From Rhododendron vialii (Eukaryota > Streptophyta > Magnoliopsida > Ericales > Ericaceae), in assembly GCF_030253575.1 (NCBI RefSeq), contig NC_080568.1, positions 2,187,501-2,251,500 on the forward strand: a DNA stretch of 64,000 nucleotides, in the 5' to 3' direction. The notes beneath the pieces were generated by a model that saw only the letters and a list, made by a program, of their open reading frames with translations, was not told the origin of the DNA and did no database searches. The translations under genes were made by a program, and so were the position numbers. This document shows positions 43,401 to 53,825 of this stretch, one piece after another; position 1 is the first letter of the stretch; each line of letters starts with the position of its first letter.

Positions 43401-44216
43401 CGCGGGAATCAACGTCATCCGATGTGTGTAGGGTACTTGATCTAAACACCCTACACACATTGGATGACGTTGATTCCCGCGCTGGGCCCCTCGGTTTTTT
43501 TTTTTAAAATTTTTGGACGGCTCGGATCGGCCGTCCGGTGGCCGGAGACGGCCGCGCGCGGCCGTCGGTACGGTTTCGGTCCAAAAATGGTCGGTACACA
43601 TAGGATTTTCCTATTTTTAAACAGGTTGGGGTGTTTGTAAGATATTCATCTCTCGACCAGATTTTGAATTCCATGTGTTTTTGTAAAAGGAAAAAAAATG
43701 AAGATATTGGATTCTAAGTTTCTAACTGATTTAAAACTTCACTTTTTAGTTTTTTCACCAAATAAATTAAAACTCAGTTTTCGTAGTTCTGGACCTGGTA
43801 GCAACCAAGTCTTGCAATTTCTACCAAAATTTAAAACCTAGCTACAACCAAAAATATGTTTCTGCATCTATCAAATATCCCAAAAAATTACACTGTTGGT
43901 TTCATTCTAGGCAAAACTCAAGTGTCGTGCTATAACAATCATGGCATTGTTTTTCTCCCTCACAACTCCGGTTGGGATTGCGATCGGCATTGGAATAACT
44001 AACGTTTACAAGGAGAACAGCCCGACAGCTTTGATAGTAGAAGGTATACTGAATGCAGCTGCATCGGGGATCTTGATATACATGTCCCTCGTCGATCTTC
44101 TTGCTGCGGATTTCGAGAACCCGAGAATGCAAACCAACATGAAGCTTCAAATGGTTGCGTATGCTTCACTACTCTTCGGAGCTGGATGTATGTCTCTCAT
44201 AGCTAAGTGGGCTTAA
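40451..44216 (+). CDS. ZIP-family zinc/iron transporter, copy 1
   Basis: Three exons: 40451-41104, 41217-41366, 43911-44216, total 1110 nt, 369 residues. An N-terminal hydrophobic segment (17-33) fits a signal peptide, followed by a mature start near [10 protein letters not shown]. About eight membrane segments follow. A cytosolic His-rich loop lies at about 176-194 ([11 protein letters not shown], 6 His). TM4 has the metal-site signature [10 protein letters not shown] (227-236) and TM5 has HQFFEG (from 254). ZIP proteins bring Zn2+ or Fe2+ into the cytosol; the TM and loop pattern fits plant ZIP1/ZIP3/IRT-type plasma-membrane carriers, but the exact member is not fixed. Intron 2 is 2544 bp against 393 bp in copy 2, entirely through TE insertions. 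An upstream ZDRE suggests induction under zinc shortage. Confidence 0.93.
41845..42200. mobile_element. Foldback MITE, family A, in ZIP-1 intron 2
   Basis: The arms with CTTCGTCTCGACGAGTGGAA and its complement in the right arm form a hairpin of about 350 bp. It is absent from intron 2 of copy 2, so it post-dates the duplication or was lost from copy 2. Confidence 0.85.
42341..42535 (+). mobile_element. tRNA-derived SINE in ZIP-1 intron 2
   Basis: The A-box-like TATAAGCTTGGTGGTCAAG (42349-42367) and B box TCAGGTTCGATTTTGC (near 42402) are spaced as in SINE heads. Confidence 0.7.
42650..42918. repeat. Dispersed repeat D, copy 1
   Basis: It matches 51368-51615 at high identity (shared GCACCGTTTAAAAGATCTCA and TTTTTGAGCTTGAAATTACC). 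The ends are AT-rich and roughly inverted, so it is probably a MITE. Confidence 0.75.
43047..43145 (+). mobile_element. LINE 3' tail in ZIP-1 intron 2
   Basis: CTTTTAATCTTTGTAACACT...AATAAAATTATC then an A-run. It is similar to the tails at 37951 and 47258. Confidence 0.55.
43268..43605. mobile_element. Foldback MITE, family C (near-perfect palindrome)
   Basis: Arms of about 160 bp are almost exact complements around a loop of roughly a dozen bases near 43436. Landmarks: ACCGACCATTTTGGACCG at the ends, CGGCCGCGCGCGGCCG inside, then ACCGAGGGGCCCAACGCGGG and CCTACACACATTGGATGACG near the centre. The high arm identity points to a recent insertion. It is in intron 2 of ZIP copy 1 and absent from copy 2. 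An older relative is at 14757-15065. Confidence 0.92.
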
Positions 44217-44334
44217 TGCTTGGTTGGGCCCTTAAAATAGTCAATTTAACGGCTTAGGCTGTTTTGGGCTTAATGCTTGCTTGGGCTGTTTTCGGCTAAA
44301 TAATTTTGGAAGATTATATATCGTTTGTCTTCTT

Positions 44335-44520
44335 TCTTTAAATTTTTTTTGCATTTGTTAGTTTTGCGTTAGTTTTTTTTTTTTTATTGTTCGTTTGTAT
44401 CGACGAGAGGAATCTAAAAAAAAATATGTTCAAAACTAAACTTTTTTTGAATAATACAAATAATAAAAAAATCAATCTCTTTTGAATTATGGAATAAAGA
44501 AAAAAAAAATCTTTCAAAAT
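44335..44520. mobile_element. Family A MITE fragment
   Basis: It contains GCATTTGTTAGTTTTGCG and ATCGACGAGAGGAATC of family A but no complete second arm. It lies just outside the ZIP-1 duplication block. Confidence 0.55.
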
Positions 44521-45585
44521 TATTTAGCCAAACAAGCCTTGATGCCTAACCAAGCAATCGACATGTCAATAGTATTCTCTTCCACAATCCTTTTGTACTG
44601 ATCTCTTGTCATGGGAAACAAAAAGCACATACAAAAATATGTGTACATGTGAGTTGTTTTTAGATTTATTATAAATAAATTATGGTCCTAAACCCCACAC
44701 TTATGTTTGTTTTTATGTAGCCCAAAAATAAATATGTGAAAAATAATTAATAAGTTGCCATTTCTTAGTAGTGGAAATTTCAGTTTTGGTTGCGTACGTA
44801 CTCTTAACGGTTATCAACTCAAACGTGTGTATTGATGAATCAAGGCAATCTCGGTATATACTTTTCACATTGGCAAGGCCGATCCCTAAGCTAAAGCCCA
44901 AGATGGAGCAGCTTTAGTTCCTCATACATTTGCAAATTTGACAAAGCCCTTCTATTTTGATACCCTTTATAACAGTTTAACAAAAAAGATCTCGTTTAGT
45001 GGAGTATTATTTTTGAAAATTTAGGACCGGCCCCGCAAGTTGGCATCTTGAAAATCGGAACATTGGATCCGGGCTGGAGCCCATAGTACTGGTACACCAC
45101 GATATTATGGAAAACACATAATTATTTTAATAGTCCGGGAGTACCTTCATGTGATGCTCCGAACCACCTTACAATCACACGTTCCTGTGGGGCTCATACA
45201 TTTAGTGGTAGACACCACATAAATAATTATTTTAAAATTTATAGATATTTTTTTATATTTTTGTGAAGCTTGAAATAGGCCCCACACGGCATGCGATTGT
45301 CCTAGCATGACTGGTACCTTACCAACTCTGTTCGGAGATGGGGGAGCACATGATTTGTTAGCCAACCCACCTAGTTTGGATATCTGATCTCTTTGACAAT
45401 GATATATGCTAGTTTTTATTCTCATTTTCAGCTGCTTGTATTTCTTACTCTAGTTAATGAAAAAATTTCTTCTTAGCAATATATGTTGAACTCTTTAACA
45501 AAAATTGAGATCAGAACGACGAGTTATAAATAGTCTCCATTGAGGCGCAGTACTGCAACCAATGTGATAAGCACACAATATTGTG
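44521..45585. other. Intergenic stretch without a gene
   Basis: No coding signal is seen. The piece 45128-45262 is related to 59593-59730 (shared CGGGAGTAC start, then AACCAC(C/T)TTACAA), so it is probably a MITE. Confidence 0.4.
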
Positions 45586-46315
45586 AGGCGTTTGAAAGTC
45601 TACTTTTTGGTTTTTCATTTTCAATTTTTTGATTTTTTGGCTTTTTAGATTATGGTAAGAATGTGTTTTAAGTATGATATATAGGAGTGTTTGAGAGATA
45701 TGTGCAAAATGTATTTTAGAACAGTAGTAGCGTTTGGTAGATGATTGATGAAAATGAATTATAAATTAATTTTTTACCAAATTGCCCCTGACCTTTATTA
45801 TTGTTTTTACAGTCAAAGGCCTGTAAATTGAAAACACGAAACTGATGGCCTTTTTCAAATGTTTTTTGCTTAGCTATTTTTTTTTATTTATTTTTCAAAT
45901 GCGGACATATAAGAACTGTTTTGGTTTATTCTCAGTACAAACATGAAACTAAGGCATTTTTCAAGCTCCACAAGCAAAATGTTCCACACCTGAAAGCAGT
46001 TCTGTCAAAGTTTCAAAGAACCATGGTTAGATAGAACCAAAAGCAGATTCTGTGAGAGGTGGTGTAGATCTGGGAAATAAAGGGAGGGCAAAACTGGTAA
46101 TTAGCTAGAATGGTTTGGGTATTTTGATAATTCAACGGAAAATGGAAAAAGCCAAAAATGGGAAAAGGACCTCCCAACCTCCTTTTCCATTCTTGCTTCA
46201 TTTGTGAAAATGAGTGAATGAGTTTTGGGAGAATGAGGTTTGAAAATGAAGAACCAAACAACCAAAATGAAAAAATGGAAATGTGAAAATGCAAAAATGA
46301 CCTTACTCAACACCC
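45586..46315. repeat. Dispersed repeat F, copy 1 (about 0.7 kb)
   Basis: It matches 52550-53258 over its whole length, including TATGTGCAAAATGTATTTTAG and GCGGACATATAAGAACTGTT. The ends are degraded versions of the inverted repeat seen in copy 2. It is non-coding. Confidence 0.85.
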
Positions 46316-46441
46316 CCTGTATATTCTTGTGTTTAATATCTCCTATTTATCATATCATTATGTTTACTGTTGAATGTTTTAGATGACATTGCATGTGAGG
46401 TATGTTTATATTGATTTCAAGTAATTAATATAAAGTGTACA

Positions 46442-46985
46442 TGTTGACACCCAACTTTAGCTCGACTACTCGTGCGCCCAAGAATGAAGCCGGACATCGT
46501 CATCTGAAAATCCAAGTTGAAGAATAAAATTTTGATTGTATTTAGACCCCGATCGAACACCAATAAAAGTCGATCCAGAGCATCGCAGAGCACTAAGTAT
46601 GCGTAACATTTTACGATGTGTCATGTGGGACCCTTGTTGTAAGAACGGAAATGGAGTTCAGGGTGTAAAGTCATTCCAAAGTGTTGGAATCTGGGACACT
46701 TGGTCCGTGAAAATGTCCGGAAAAAAAAATGAATGATCTAGATTCACTTCATTTTTTCCCGCAACACTTTCATCATTCATGGGACCGAGTGTTCTATACC
46801 CTAGCAGGCCTCAAAGTCGTAGTCGAGACTTGGAATGGAAATGTCCACTACAGTATTTGGGTGCATGCATTAGTTTGCATTTGTCTTTTCAAGTTGAACA
46901 ATGGAAATTCAACTTTGGCTGGCCGGGAAGAAGAATAAATAAAGGTACCTTTGGCCCAGCAAAATGTCTTGTACTGGCCACATCA
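46442..46985. mobile_element. Candidate solo LTR
   Basis: It begins TGTTGACACCCAACTTTAGC, a familiar plant LTR start, and may end ...CCACATCA at 46985, with GTACA on both sides (46437-46441 and 46986-46990). The right end is uncertain because sequence to about 47180, with a 39-bp tandem duplication at 47023-47098, also looks LTR-like. Confidence 0.45.
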
Positions 46986-47257
46986 GTACATGTGGAGAGC
47001 AAACCTCCCCATTTTCCTCTTTCCTTTTCCTCAGTTTGTCTTAGTTCTTTTGGGAGCTTTCCTTTTCCTCAGTTTGTCTTAGTTCTTTTGGAAGCTTTCA
47101 GGGCTTGGCCCCTTGTAATTTATTTTTGTAGTATTTGGTTGGAAATAAGATTGTGGTTGTACATATCTCGTTAAATTCTTATCTTAAAAAAAAGTAAACA
47201 CTGAATTCTTATCAGCGTCTTTCTTTTGTTGACATCTTGTTTTGCTTCGGGTTCGTG

Positions 47258-47352
47258 ATTGGGCATGTGATGCCGCTCTCACGTGTTTCCTTTTAATCTT
47301 TGTAATTCTCCTTTCAAAAATTAATGAAATCCTTTTTGCCTTTCAAAAAATG
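47258..47352 (+). mobile_element. LINE 3' tail
   Basis: CTTTTAATCTTTGTAATTCT...AATTAATGAAATCC then A-rich. It belongs with the tails at 37951 and 43047. Confidence 0.55.
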
Positions 47353-47742
47353 AAGAAGTAAAGACTGAGGTTCGGTTGTGAATCATCGCAAACTACTCGG
47401 ATGTTTCTCACATCGAACTCAAATCTAAGATTAGTCCTAGTCATGAAGTCTATTAAAATTGAAGGACGAGCGCCTTTGGCCAACTCAGCCATAAGTATCA
47501 TTTTGGTACACACTAGTACCGATCTTTCTTAATCATCTAGAAATTTATCATGTTTCAGAAGTTTTTAACCTTTCCTTGGCAAGTCCTTTGTCAATGGAGG
47601 GTAGTTATTATAGGCTTGGCCCTGGGTGAATATCACTCTACGGCTTAAGTAATCCGATAATATTTCTCACTATTAAAATTAATCGTATGTAAATGTGTGA
47701 TCAAATTTCTCTTTAAATCTATTCGAAGCTCAAAAGTGTTAA

Positions 47743-50269
47743 TGTAACGACCCGGATTTTTGATCCAATTTTTTTTAATACAAATTTATATTGTTAAATT
47801 TCTAATTCAATAATTAATTAGATTGAATAATTAAAATATATTATTATGTATACAATTGATATTATTTGCACTATTAGATAAGATATGTATTTAAACTTTA
47901 GATATACAGGGAATCAGTGATTCATATTCATCTCTCATCTTTCCTATCTAAATCCTAAGTAGAACTCTATTCAAACTAACTCTCCACTTCTCTATCATCC
48001 TATACATACACGCGTCCATATACATTCTCATCCTGTACATACATGCGTCCACATACATTAGAATTGAAAACTCCCCAAATGTGGCACTTGTCCCATATCC
48101 TTTTATCATTATCAGTATCACTCTCCTTCGCTCTCCTTCCTCATTCCACCACTTCTACGCTTATCCTCTCACCTTCTCACTACCTTATTCTCTCTTATTA
48201 TACATACCCACATAAATTCGAAAATTGAACACCAGTATATTATTTTACTCCCAATTCTATTGTTGAGTCTAGAGAGAGAGAGTTGTGACCATAGGTGTGT
48301 GCACACTGTGAGTTTCGTGGGCACACCGCTGCTGCGGCCCTGTCGGAGTGCCGCCGGACTCTGCCTCGAGATTTCAGAACCATCACGGCGATCTACGAAC
48401 ACCGTATAACACTTATTCGGACTTAGAATCGCGTTTGAGGTAGTTTTCCGGAAACCCGAAACCTTAATCTGCATTTTAATGGAGTTAGGACTTAGATTTA
48501 AAGTTTATTGAAGATGATAATCTGCTGTTAAATTATTAATTTATTTTTAGTCCTGTTTATATTAAATTCAGTCCGGGTGTGCTGGAATGATTAGTGTTAT
48601 ACCCTGTGAAAATTTATGATCGTTTAACAAGTGTTTGATTGTAAAATTATTATTAATGATGCATTGTTAATTTGTATTTGAGTGGACGTTTACGTGTTTA
48701 ATAAATTATTGGGGTAAATAAATGTTTATGAAATATTCACAAGAATATTTTACTAGTAAAAATTTATTTAGATTGTAAACAAGAAATATTTTAGATTATA
48801 TATTAGTTAATCTTTAACTCTAATAAATATTAACTAGAATAGCCTCTCAAAATTTTGTTGTTATAAAAATCTCATATTAATATTTAATATAGTTAGTAAA
48901 TACTAAATTTAGCAATAAGTATTTTCCAATAAAAATTTGTTTGTAAAATCTATGAATAATATGAGAGTTAAAGAAAAATGTATAAATAGTAGAAATGTTT
49001 TATAAAATTTCTAAATGAGAGAAACAGACTTAATTTTAAGTGTAGTAATTAATTGTTTGACTGAATATTATTTTGTTACTCGCATGATTAATTCTATGAC
49101 ATGATTAATTTTATCGCATGGTTATGTGTTGTTAGTACTTTTAGTTGAAATGTTGAATCGTGCGATATTTTGTTGTGGCTGTAGATTGGACAAATAGGTT
49201 CCCGGGGTGGTTACGAGTAGTGAATCATGTAGACGATGATAAGTAAATAGAAAATGATAAAGTGTTGAAAGTGCGAGTACCGTGTGGATTGTGAATTGAG
49301 CCATGGCGATGGCAATGGTAACCTATGGGACCCTGTGTTGAAATGGGTTACCTAAGAGGCCCGGTGTTGTGACACTAACGTATGATACGTCATGGGAAGT
49401 TTCTCTGTAAGGAAGAGAATGGGTCCCATGAGGCGGTTATAGTTAGTGAGACGCTAACGTATGATACGTCATGGGAAGTTTCTCTTCGAGGAAGAGAATG
49501 AGTCCCATGAGACGGTTATAGTTAGTGAGACGCTAATGTATGATACGTCATGGGAAGTTTCTCTTTGAGGAAGAGAATGGGTCCCATGAGACGGTTATAG
49601 TTAGCGTGGGGTAGTGGATGTCCGACCCTAATGTACGATACGTCGTGGGATGACTCGATCCTCCTGTTATGGTCTTAAGTGAGAACATACTCGGTACATA
49701 ACTTAGATGCGCTCACCTAGGACCCTGGTGCAGGATAAGCAAGAGGAAGGGTGGACCTATGGGACGATTGTAGTTAGCGGATGTGGGAGGAAAGGATCTT
49801 GCGGAGAGAATCCTTAGATTACATGTAAGATGATGGATAGTAAAGAAAAAGACGATGTGTTATTATTTTGTACCTTCGGTGTATTATGAATTATTATATT
49901 GTTGATTTGCATATTGTGGTATTGGGTTTTAGGATTTCTACTTAGTGAATTATCACTCAGGATACGTTTGTATCCTGGCAAATCGTTTGCTTCGGCGTTC
50001 AATTTGCCAGAGTGTGCAGGATTCCACAGTGGAGCAGTTGATACAGGTGGGACCCCTGAAACGGAGTCTGGGCCAACATTGCTTGGAATTTCGTGTCAAA
50101 ACTAGAGTCGCTCTGGAGTTGCTTTTGTTAAATAAATGTACATAGATTTTTGTATTATTTTGAAATTGTAATTTTTGTATAAGGATAAATAAGGGCCTAA
50201 TAGTTTGTAAAATTCAATGTATTTTAGGGTTAATGCTTCCGAAATCCCTTGAGAAATCGGGGCGTTACA
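47743..50269. mobile_element. Solo LTR, 2.5 kb, with 5-bp target duplication
   Basis: The left end is TGTAACGACCCGGATTTTT; the right end, complemented, is TGTAACGCCCCGATTTCTC, so the termini are TG...CA with an imperfect 19-bp inverted repeat. GTTAA flanks both sides (47738-47742 and 50270-50274). There is no gag or pol and no second LTR in direct orientation, so it is best read as a solo LTR left after recombination, between the two ZIP copies. It has an internal tandem array. Confidence 0.85.
49371..49607. repeat. 79-bp unit, three tandem copies, inside the solo LTR
   Basis: Units start at 49371, 49450 and 49529 with GAC(A/G)CTAA(C/T)GTATGATAC and include GTCATGGGAAGTTTCTCT. A fourth, diverged unit follows near 49634. 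Confidence 0.92.
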
Positions 50270-50274
50270 GTTAA

Positions 50275-51367
50275 GCCTTTGATTATGCATCGATAGTCGA
50301 TTCTGGCATGCACAATACTTAGCATAATTTTTCGGTCAAGCACACAAATTACCTATGGACTTGATTGCGTGAAATCGTGAGATTATTGGATTATTTAGGC
50401 TGTAAGCATTGTAAACCCTAAGCCTTCCGTTTAACGATCCGTAATTTTAGCTTTAAATAGAAAATCCTAGTCCCAAATTCAACAAAAAAATCACTCAAAG
50501 TCAAGGGATGGCTACCCACAGCTACAAGCCACCACTTAGATCGATTAAGTTTTTCACTTTGATAAATTGCTCCATGTGGATCGATCTCGATCTTATCAAG
50601 TTATTTTACAAGTGACTAAAAAGCCCTACGTATGCTTCGGGTTAGACACTTAAGAATACTATATATCTTTTGTCGCAAGCACAATGGACCCAAAATTGAG
50701 CATTGCACGTACACCGTAATAAAGGTCTTCTCCAAGTAATAAATGTTGGAAAATTGCATCGTAGTAGCATGGCATTTTCCAGGAAAATGAAGGTCAAGTC
50801 TTTGGACTATTACTGTGAAAGAGAACACCCGGAGGTTTACTCTCTATGAGCGCGGGTTCAATTAGTGTCCCTCCTGTGGGCTGATTCCTTCGTTAGGAAA
50901 AAAAAGGTGCTTGCATTTCAATGCGAGCTAGAGCTGCAGCTCCAGAGTTAGGAGCTAGGTCTAATCTTAATCACATATATCAAGACACCGAATTTCTCAT
51001 GAAACTAATTATTTCTAAGAACATGGTTAATGATATCCTACTCCCCGCGTCCAAAAAGAATGACAATTTCACTATTTCAAAACTGTTAGAAAATTATTTT
51101 ATGATGTTTAAATTAATAATGCTTTTCATATGCAATACAAATCCTATTTGATAGAGTTAAGTTAGAACTATTAGACAGTTTTCAAGAATTTTGTTAAAAC
51201 CATCATAAATTGCGAAGACCCTAATGCCGACATTGTCATCAATTTTGGGACAAAGCGTGTGTGTGTATATATCAATTTTGGGCGACTTGATTTAATTAGT
51301 CCAAGTCCGTTTCTAAGGCTCCAGTGACCAGTCCTATAGCCATCAGAAACGACATAGGGGGAAATAC
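50275..51367. other. Intergenic stretch without a gene
   Basis: No gene is seen. A Stowaway-like end (CTACTCCCCGCGTCCAAAAA) occurs near 51040 without an identifiable partner. Confidence 0.35.
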
Positions 51368-51615
51368 AGGTGCCGTTCCGCTATCTTTTTAAACTTTTTT
51401 TTTTAAAAAGAAAATAATTTCAAATTCAAATATAATGATAATGAAAATGAAAAATAATTTTTTAATTTTTTTTGCACCGTTTAAAAGATCTCAATGACAT
51501 CTATCAAACAAGATTCATATTGGTAGGAAAATTATTTGCGTAAATACATAATTTTTGAGCTTGAAATTACCTTCTTTTTCTAAAAGTTTTTTTAAAAAAA
51601 AACTGGACCGGACCT
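51368..51615. repeat. Dispersed repeat D, copy 2
   Basis: This is the partner of 42650-42918. It lies just left of the ZIP-2 duplication block, so the two copies are at non-equivalent places and are independent insertions. Confidence 0.75.
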
Positions 51616-52270
51616 ACAGTCTTCCTAATAGACCATTCAATTCGCAAAGAAAAAAAAATTGAGTTGGTAACCAAATTTTTGGTAAGCCACAAGAGTCTCG
51701 ATCCAAGCATTAAATCAATTTGGCAAACCAACAAATGTAGTAGTAGTATATCCTAAAGAAAACAAGTACTAATAGAAATATTCCAAAGTATGCTAGAGGA
51801 CCTTAATTTGAGATTACTTTTTATTCTCAATAAAAAATCATTGCCTATATAGTAGTATCCTAAAGAAAACAAGTACTAATATAGTACAATAAGGGTAAAA
51901 TTGGGTTATTTTAAATTTGAGAATGAAAACACAACTTGAAAAAGTGGTCGGGAAGAAAACATACGTCCCGCTGTGAGGAGTACCAACATTTTAAGTGTCT
52001 CAAATAGATAATCAGTTATTGGGGATAAACTAAAAATGATTAAAAAAAATTATGACGCACAAATTCGCAGAACTTCTCTTCTCTCAAGAAACACAAAAAA
52101 TAAGATTAATTATAGAGAGAATATCTATATCAAAGCAAACTTTGCTTATTATAACAACCATTAAACTGGCACAAAAAATTATATATAGTTAGATTTCCTT
52201 CTTCTTCTTCGTTTTTTTTTTTAATCAGCAACAAAATTTATTGATAACTCAACAATGGGTACATTGAATA

Positions 52271-52476
52271 CAGAGCCGGCCTCGGGATAAGCCCCCCAAG
52301 ACTTCAGGCTTGGGTAATCTCCCACCATGGGGCAAATAAAAAAAATATAAACCCATTGTAACCTTAATTTTATTTATTTTTACTTATATGTCCTTCTATA
52401 TTCTATGATTTAATAGTAAGTAGACAATCAAACTTGGGGTCAGACTTGAGCAACCCAAACATCGGGGCCGGCACTG
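52271..52476. mobile_element. Small hAT-like element upstream of ZIP copy 2
   Basis: The ends CAGAGCCGGCCTCGG and the complement of the right end (CAGTGCCGGCCCCGA) are inverted repeats. The flanking octamers ATTGAATA and ATCAAGTA agree at 5 of 8 positions. Confidence 0.6.
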
Positions 52477-52549
52477 ATCAAGTATGAAATCCAAGTCAAA
52501 TATAAGCTACATGACATACCATGAGCAAATAAAAGACGAGGCGAATTTA

Positions 52550-53258
52550 GGGTGTTTGGGATCCTACTTTTTGAATTTTCATTTTCAACTTTTTGACTTT
52601 TTGGTTTTTGAATTATAGTAAGAATGTATTTTAAGTATGATAGGAGTGTTTAGGAGATATGTGCAAAATGTATTTTAGAACAATAGTAATGTTTGGTAAA
52701 TGATTGATGAAAATGAATCATGAATTAATTTTTTACCAAATTGCCCTTGGCCTTTATTATTGTTTTTACAGTCAAAGGCCAGTAAACTGAAAACACGAAA
52801 CTGATGGCCTTTTTCAAATGTTTTTTGCTTAGCTATTTTTTTTAATTTTGTTTTTAAATGCGGACATATAAGAACTGTTTTGGTTTATTCTCAGCACAAA
52901 CACGAAACTAAGGCCTTTTTCAAGCTCCACAAGCAAAATGTTCCACACCTGAAAGCAGTTCTGTCAAGTATCGAAGAATCATGGTTAGCTAGAACCAAAA
53001 GCAGAATTTCGTAAGAGGTGGTGTAGATCTGGGAAATAAAGGGAGGGCAAAACTGGTAATTGGCTAGAATGGTTTGAGTATTCTGGTAATTCAATGGAAA
53101 ATGGGAAAAGGACCTCTCAATCTTCCTTTCCATTCTCACTTCTTTTGTGAACATGAGTGGATAAGTTTTGGGAGAATGAGGTTTGAAAATGAAGAACCAA
53201 ACAATCAATGTGAAAAAATGAAAATATAAAAATGCAAAAATGACCTTACCAAACACCC
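52550..53258. mobile_element. Dispersed repeat F, copy 2, with terminal inverted repeat
   Basis: It starts GGGTGTTTGG (52550-52559) and ends CCAAACACCC (53249-53258), an exact 10-bp inverted repeat, so this 709-bp non-coding element is a DNA-transposon derivative. Copy 1 is at 45586-46315. Confidence 0.8.
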
Positions 53259-53265
53259 CATGAAC

Positions 53266-53458
53266 CGACAACCACTGCTTAATGCAGTTGGTCAGTTATT
53301 GCCTCCCCTTTGTGGAAGGTCTTGGGTTCGAGCCCCACAGAGGGCATGCTTTTTAGGAGACCAGAACTATGGATAGCTTCTGGTCTCCCAATGCTAATTC
53401 TAACACCCCCGCTAACCCCCGCTGATGTATATCGCCGTGGCAAAAAAAAATAAAAATA
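53266..53458 (+). mobile_element. tRNA-derived SINE with 15-bp target duplication
   Basis: An A box (GCAGTTGGTCAGTTATTGCC) and a B box (TGGGTTCGAGCCCC) are followed by a tail ending in A/T-rich sequence. AAACACCCCATGAAC flanks it exactly at 53251-53265 and 53459-53473. The target includes the last bases of repeat F, so the SINE came after F. Its end lies about 150 bp upstream of the ZIP-2 zinc-response element. Confidence 0.93.
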
Positions 53459-53545
53459 AAACACCCCATGAACTAGTGGAGAGACTTTACATTCTCAAAC
53501 AACCTAAATTACATTCTCCATTAAAGTAGTGGAATCTTCCTCGAA

Positions 53546-53638
53546 GACTTGTGAAATATATGTGTGAACACTATTTCAACTTTATCCGTAGACTTCTGAA
53601 ATAGTATATGTCGACACTATTTCAAAACTTTATCCGTA
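53546..53638. promoter_or_regulatory. Duplicated promoter segment with one intact and one decayed ZDRE, ZIP copy 2
   Basis: Two tandem units (53546-53590 and 53591-53638) each run from GACTT(G/C)TGAAAT to TTTATCCGTA. The second has the exact ZDRE ATGTCGACAC at 53608-53617. In the first the matching place reads ATGTGTGAACAC (53560-53571), no longer a ZDRE. The intact site is 208 bp upstream of the ATG. Confidence 0.85.
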
Positions 53639-53825
53639 CTATTGACCTAATCAAACTTGACTAAAGAACTAAACAAATATCTCTTTACAGTTTAGAATTG
53701 ATCAGTCTCTCCCTTAATCAGTCTCTCCCTTGCTCTATAAATGATTTGCGTCCATATTTGTAACCCTATTCAACTCCAGACTCCCCCTTCTTCTTTATTT
53801 TTGTGACTCACATATATATTTAATC

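Larger units (their letters stand above)
39486..44295 (+). repeat. ZIP tandem duplication, left copy
   Basis: From GGAATATTCCAAAGTATGCT (about 39488) through the ZIP gene to GGCTTAATGCTTGCTTGGG (about 44285) this block matches 51776-55532. Differences are mainly insertions: family A MITE near 39840 and the large intron 2 here, versus a 1.3-kb TE cluster upstream of copy 2. Confidence 0.85.

Noticed and set aside
43075-43601. 118-codon open frames on both strands with similar translations
   Set aside because: They read through the family C palindrome; the similarity of the two strands is a product of the inverted repeat, not of genes.
49371-49607. Regular direct repeats suggesting a CRISPR-like array
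   Set aside because: The units are contiguous 79-bp tandem repeats without spacers, inside a plant LTR.
53275-53345. tRNA-like A and B boxes (also at 11752, 13340, 15650, 17150, 26367, 36830, 42349)
   Set aside because: No cloverleaf or acceptor pairing is evident, and several have A-rich tails and target duplications; they are SINE heads, not tRNA genes.
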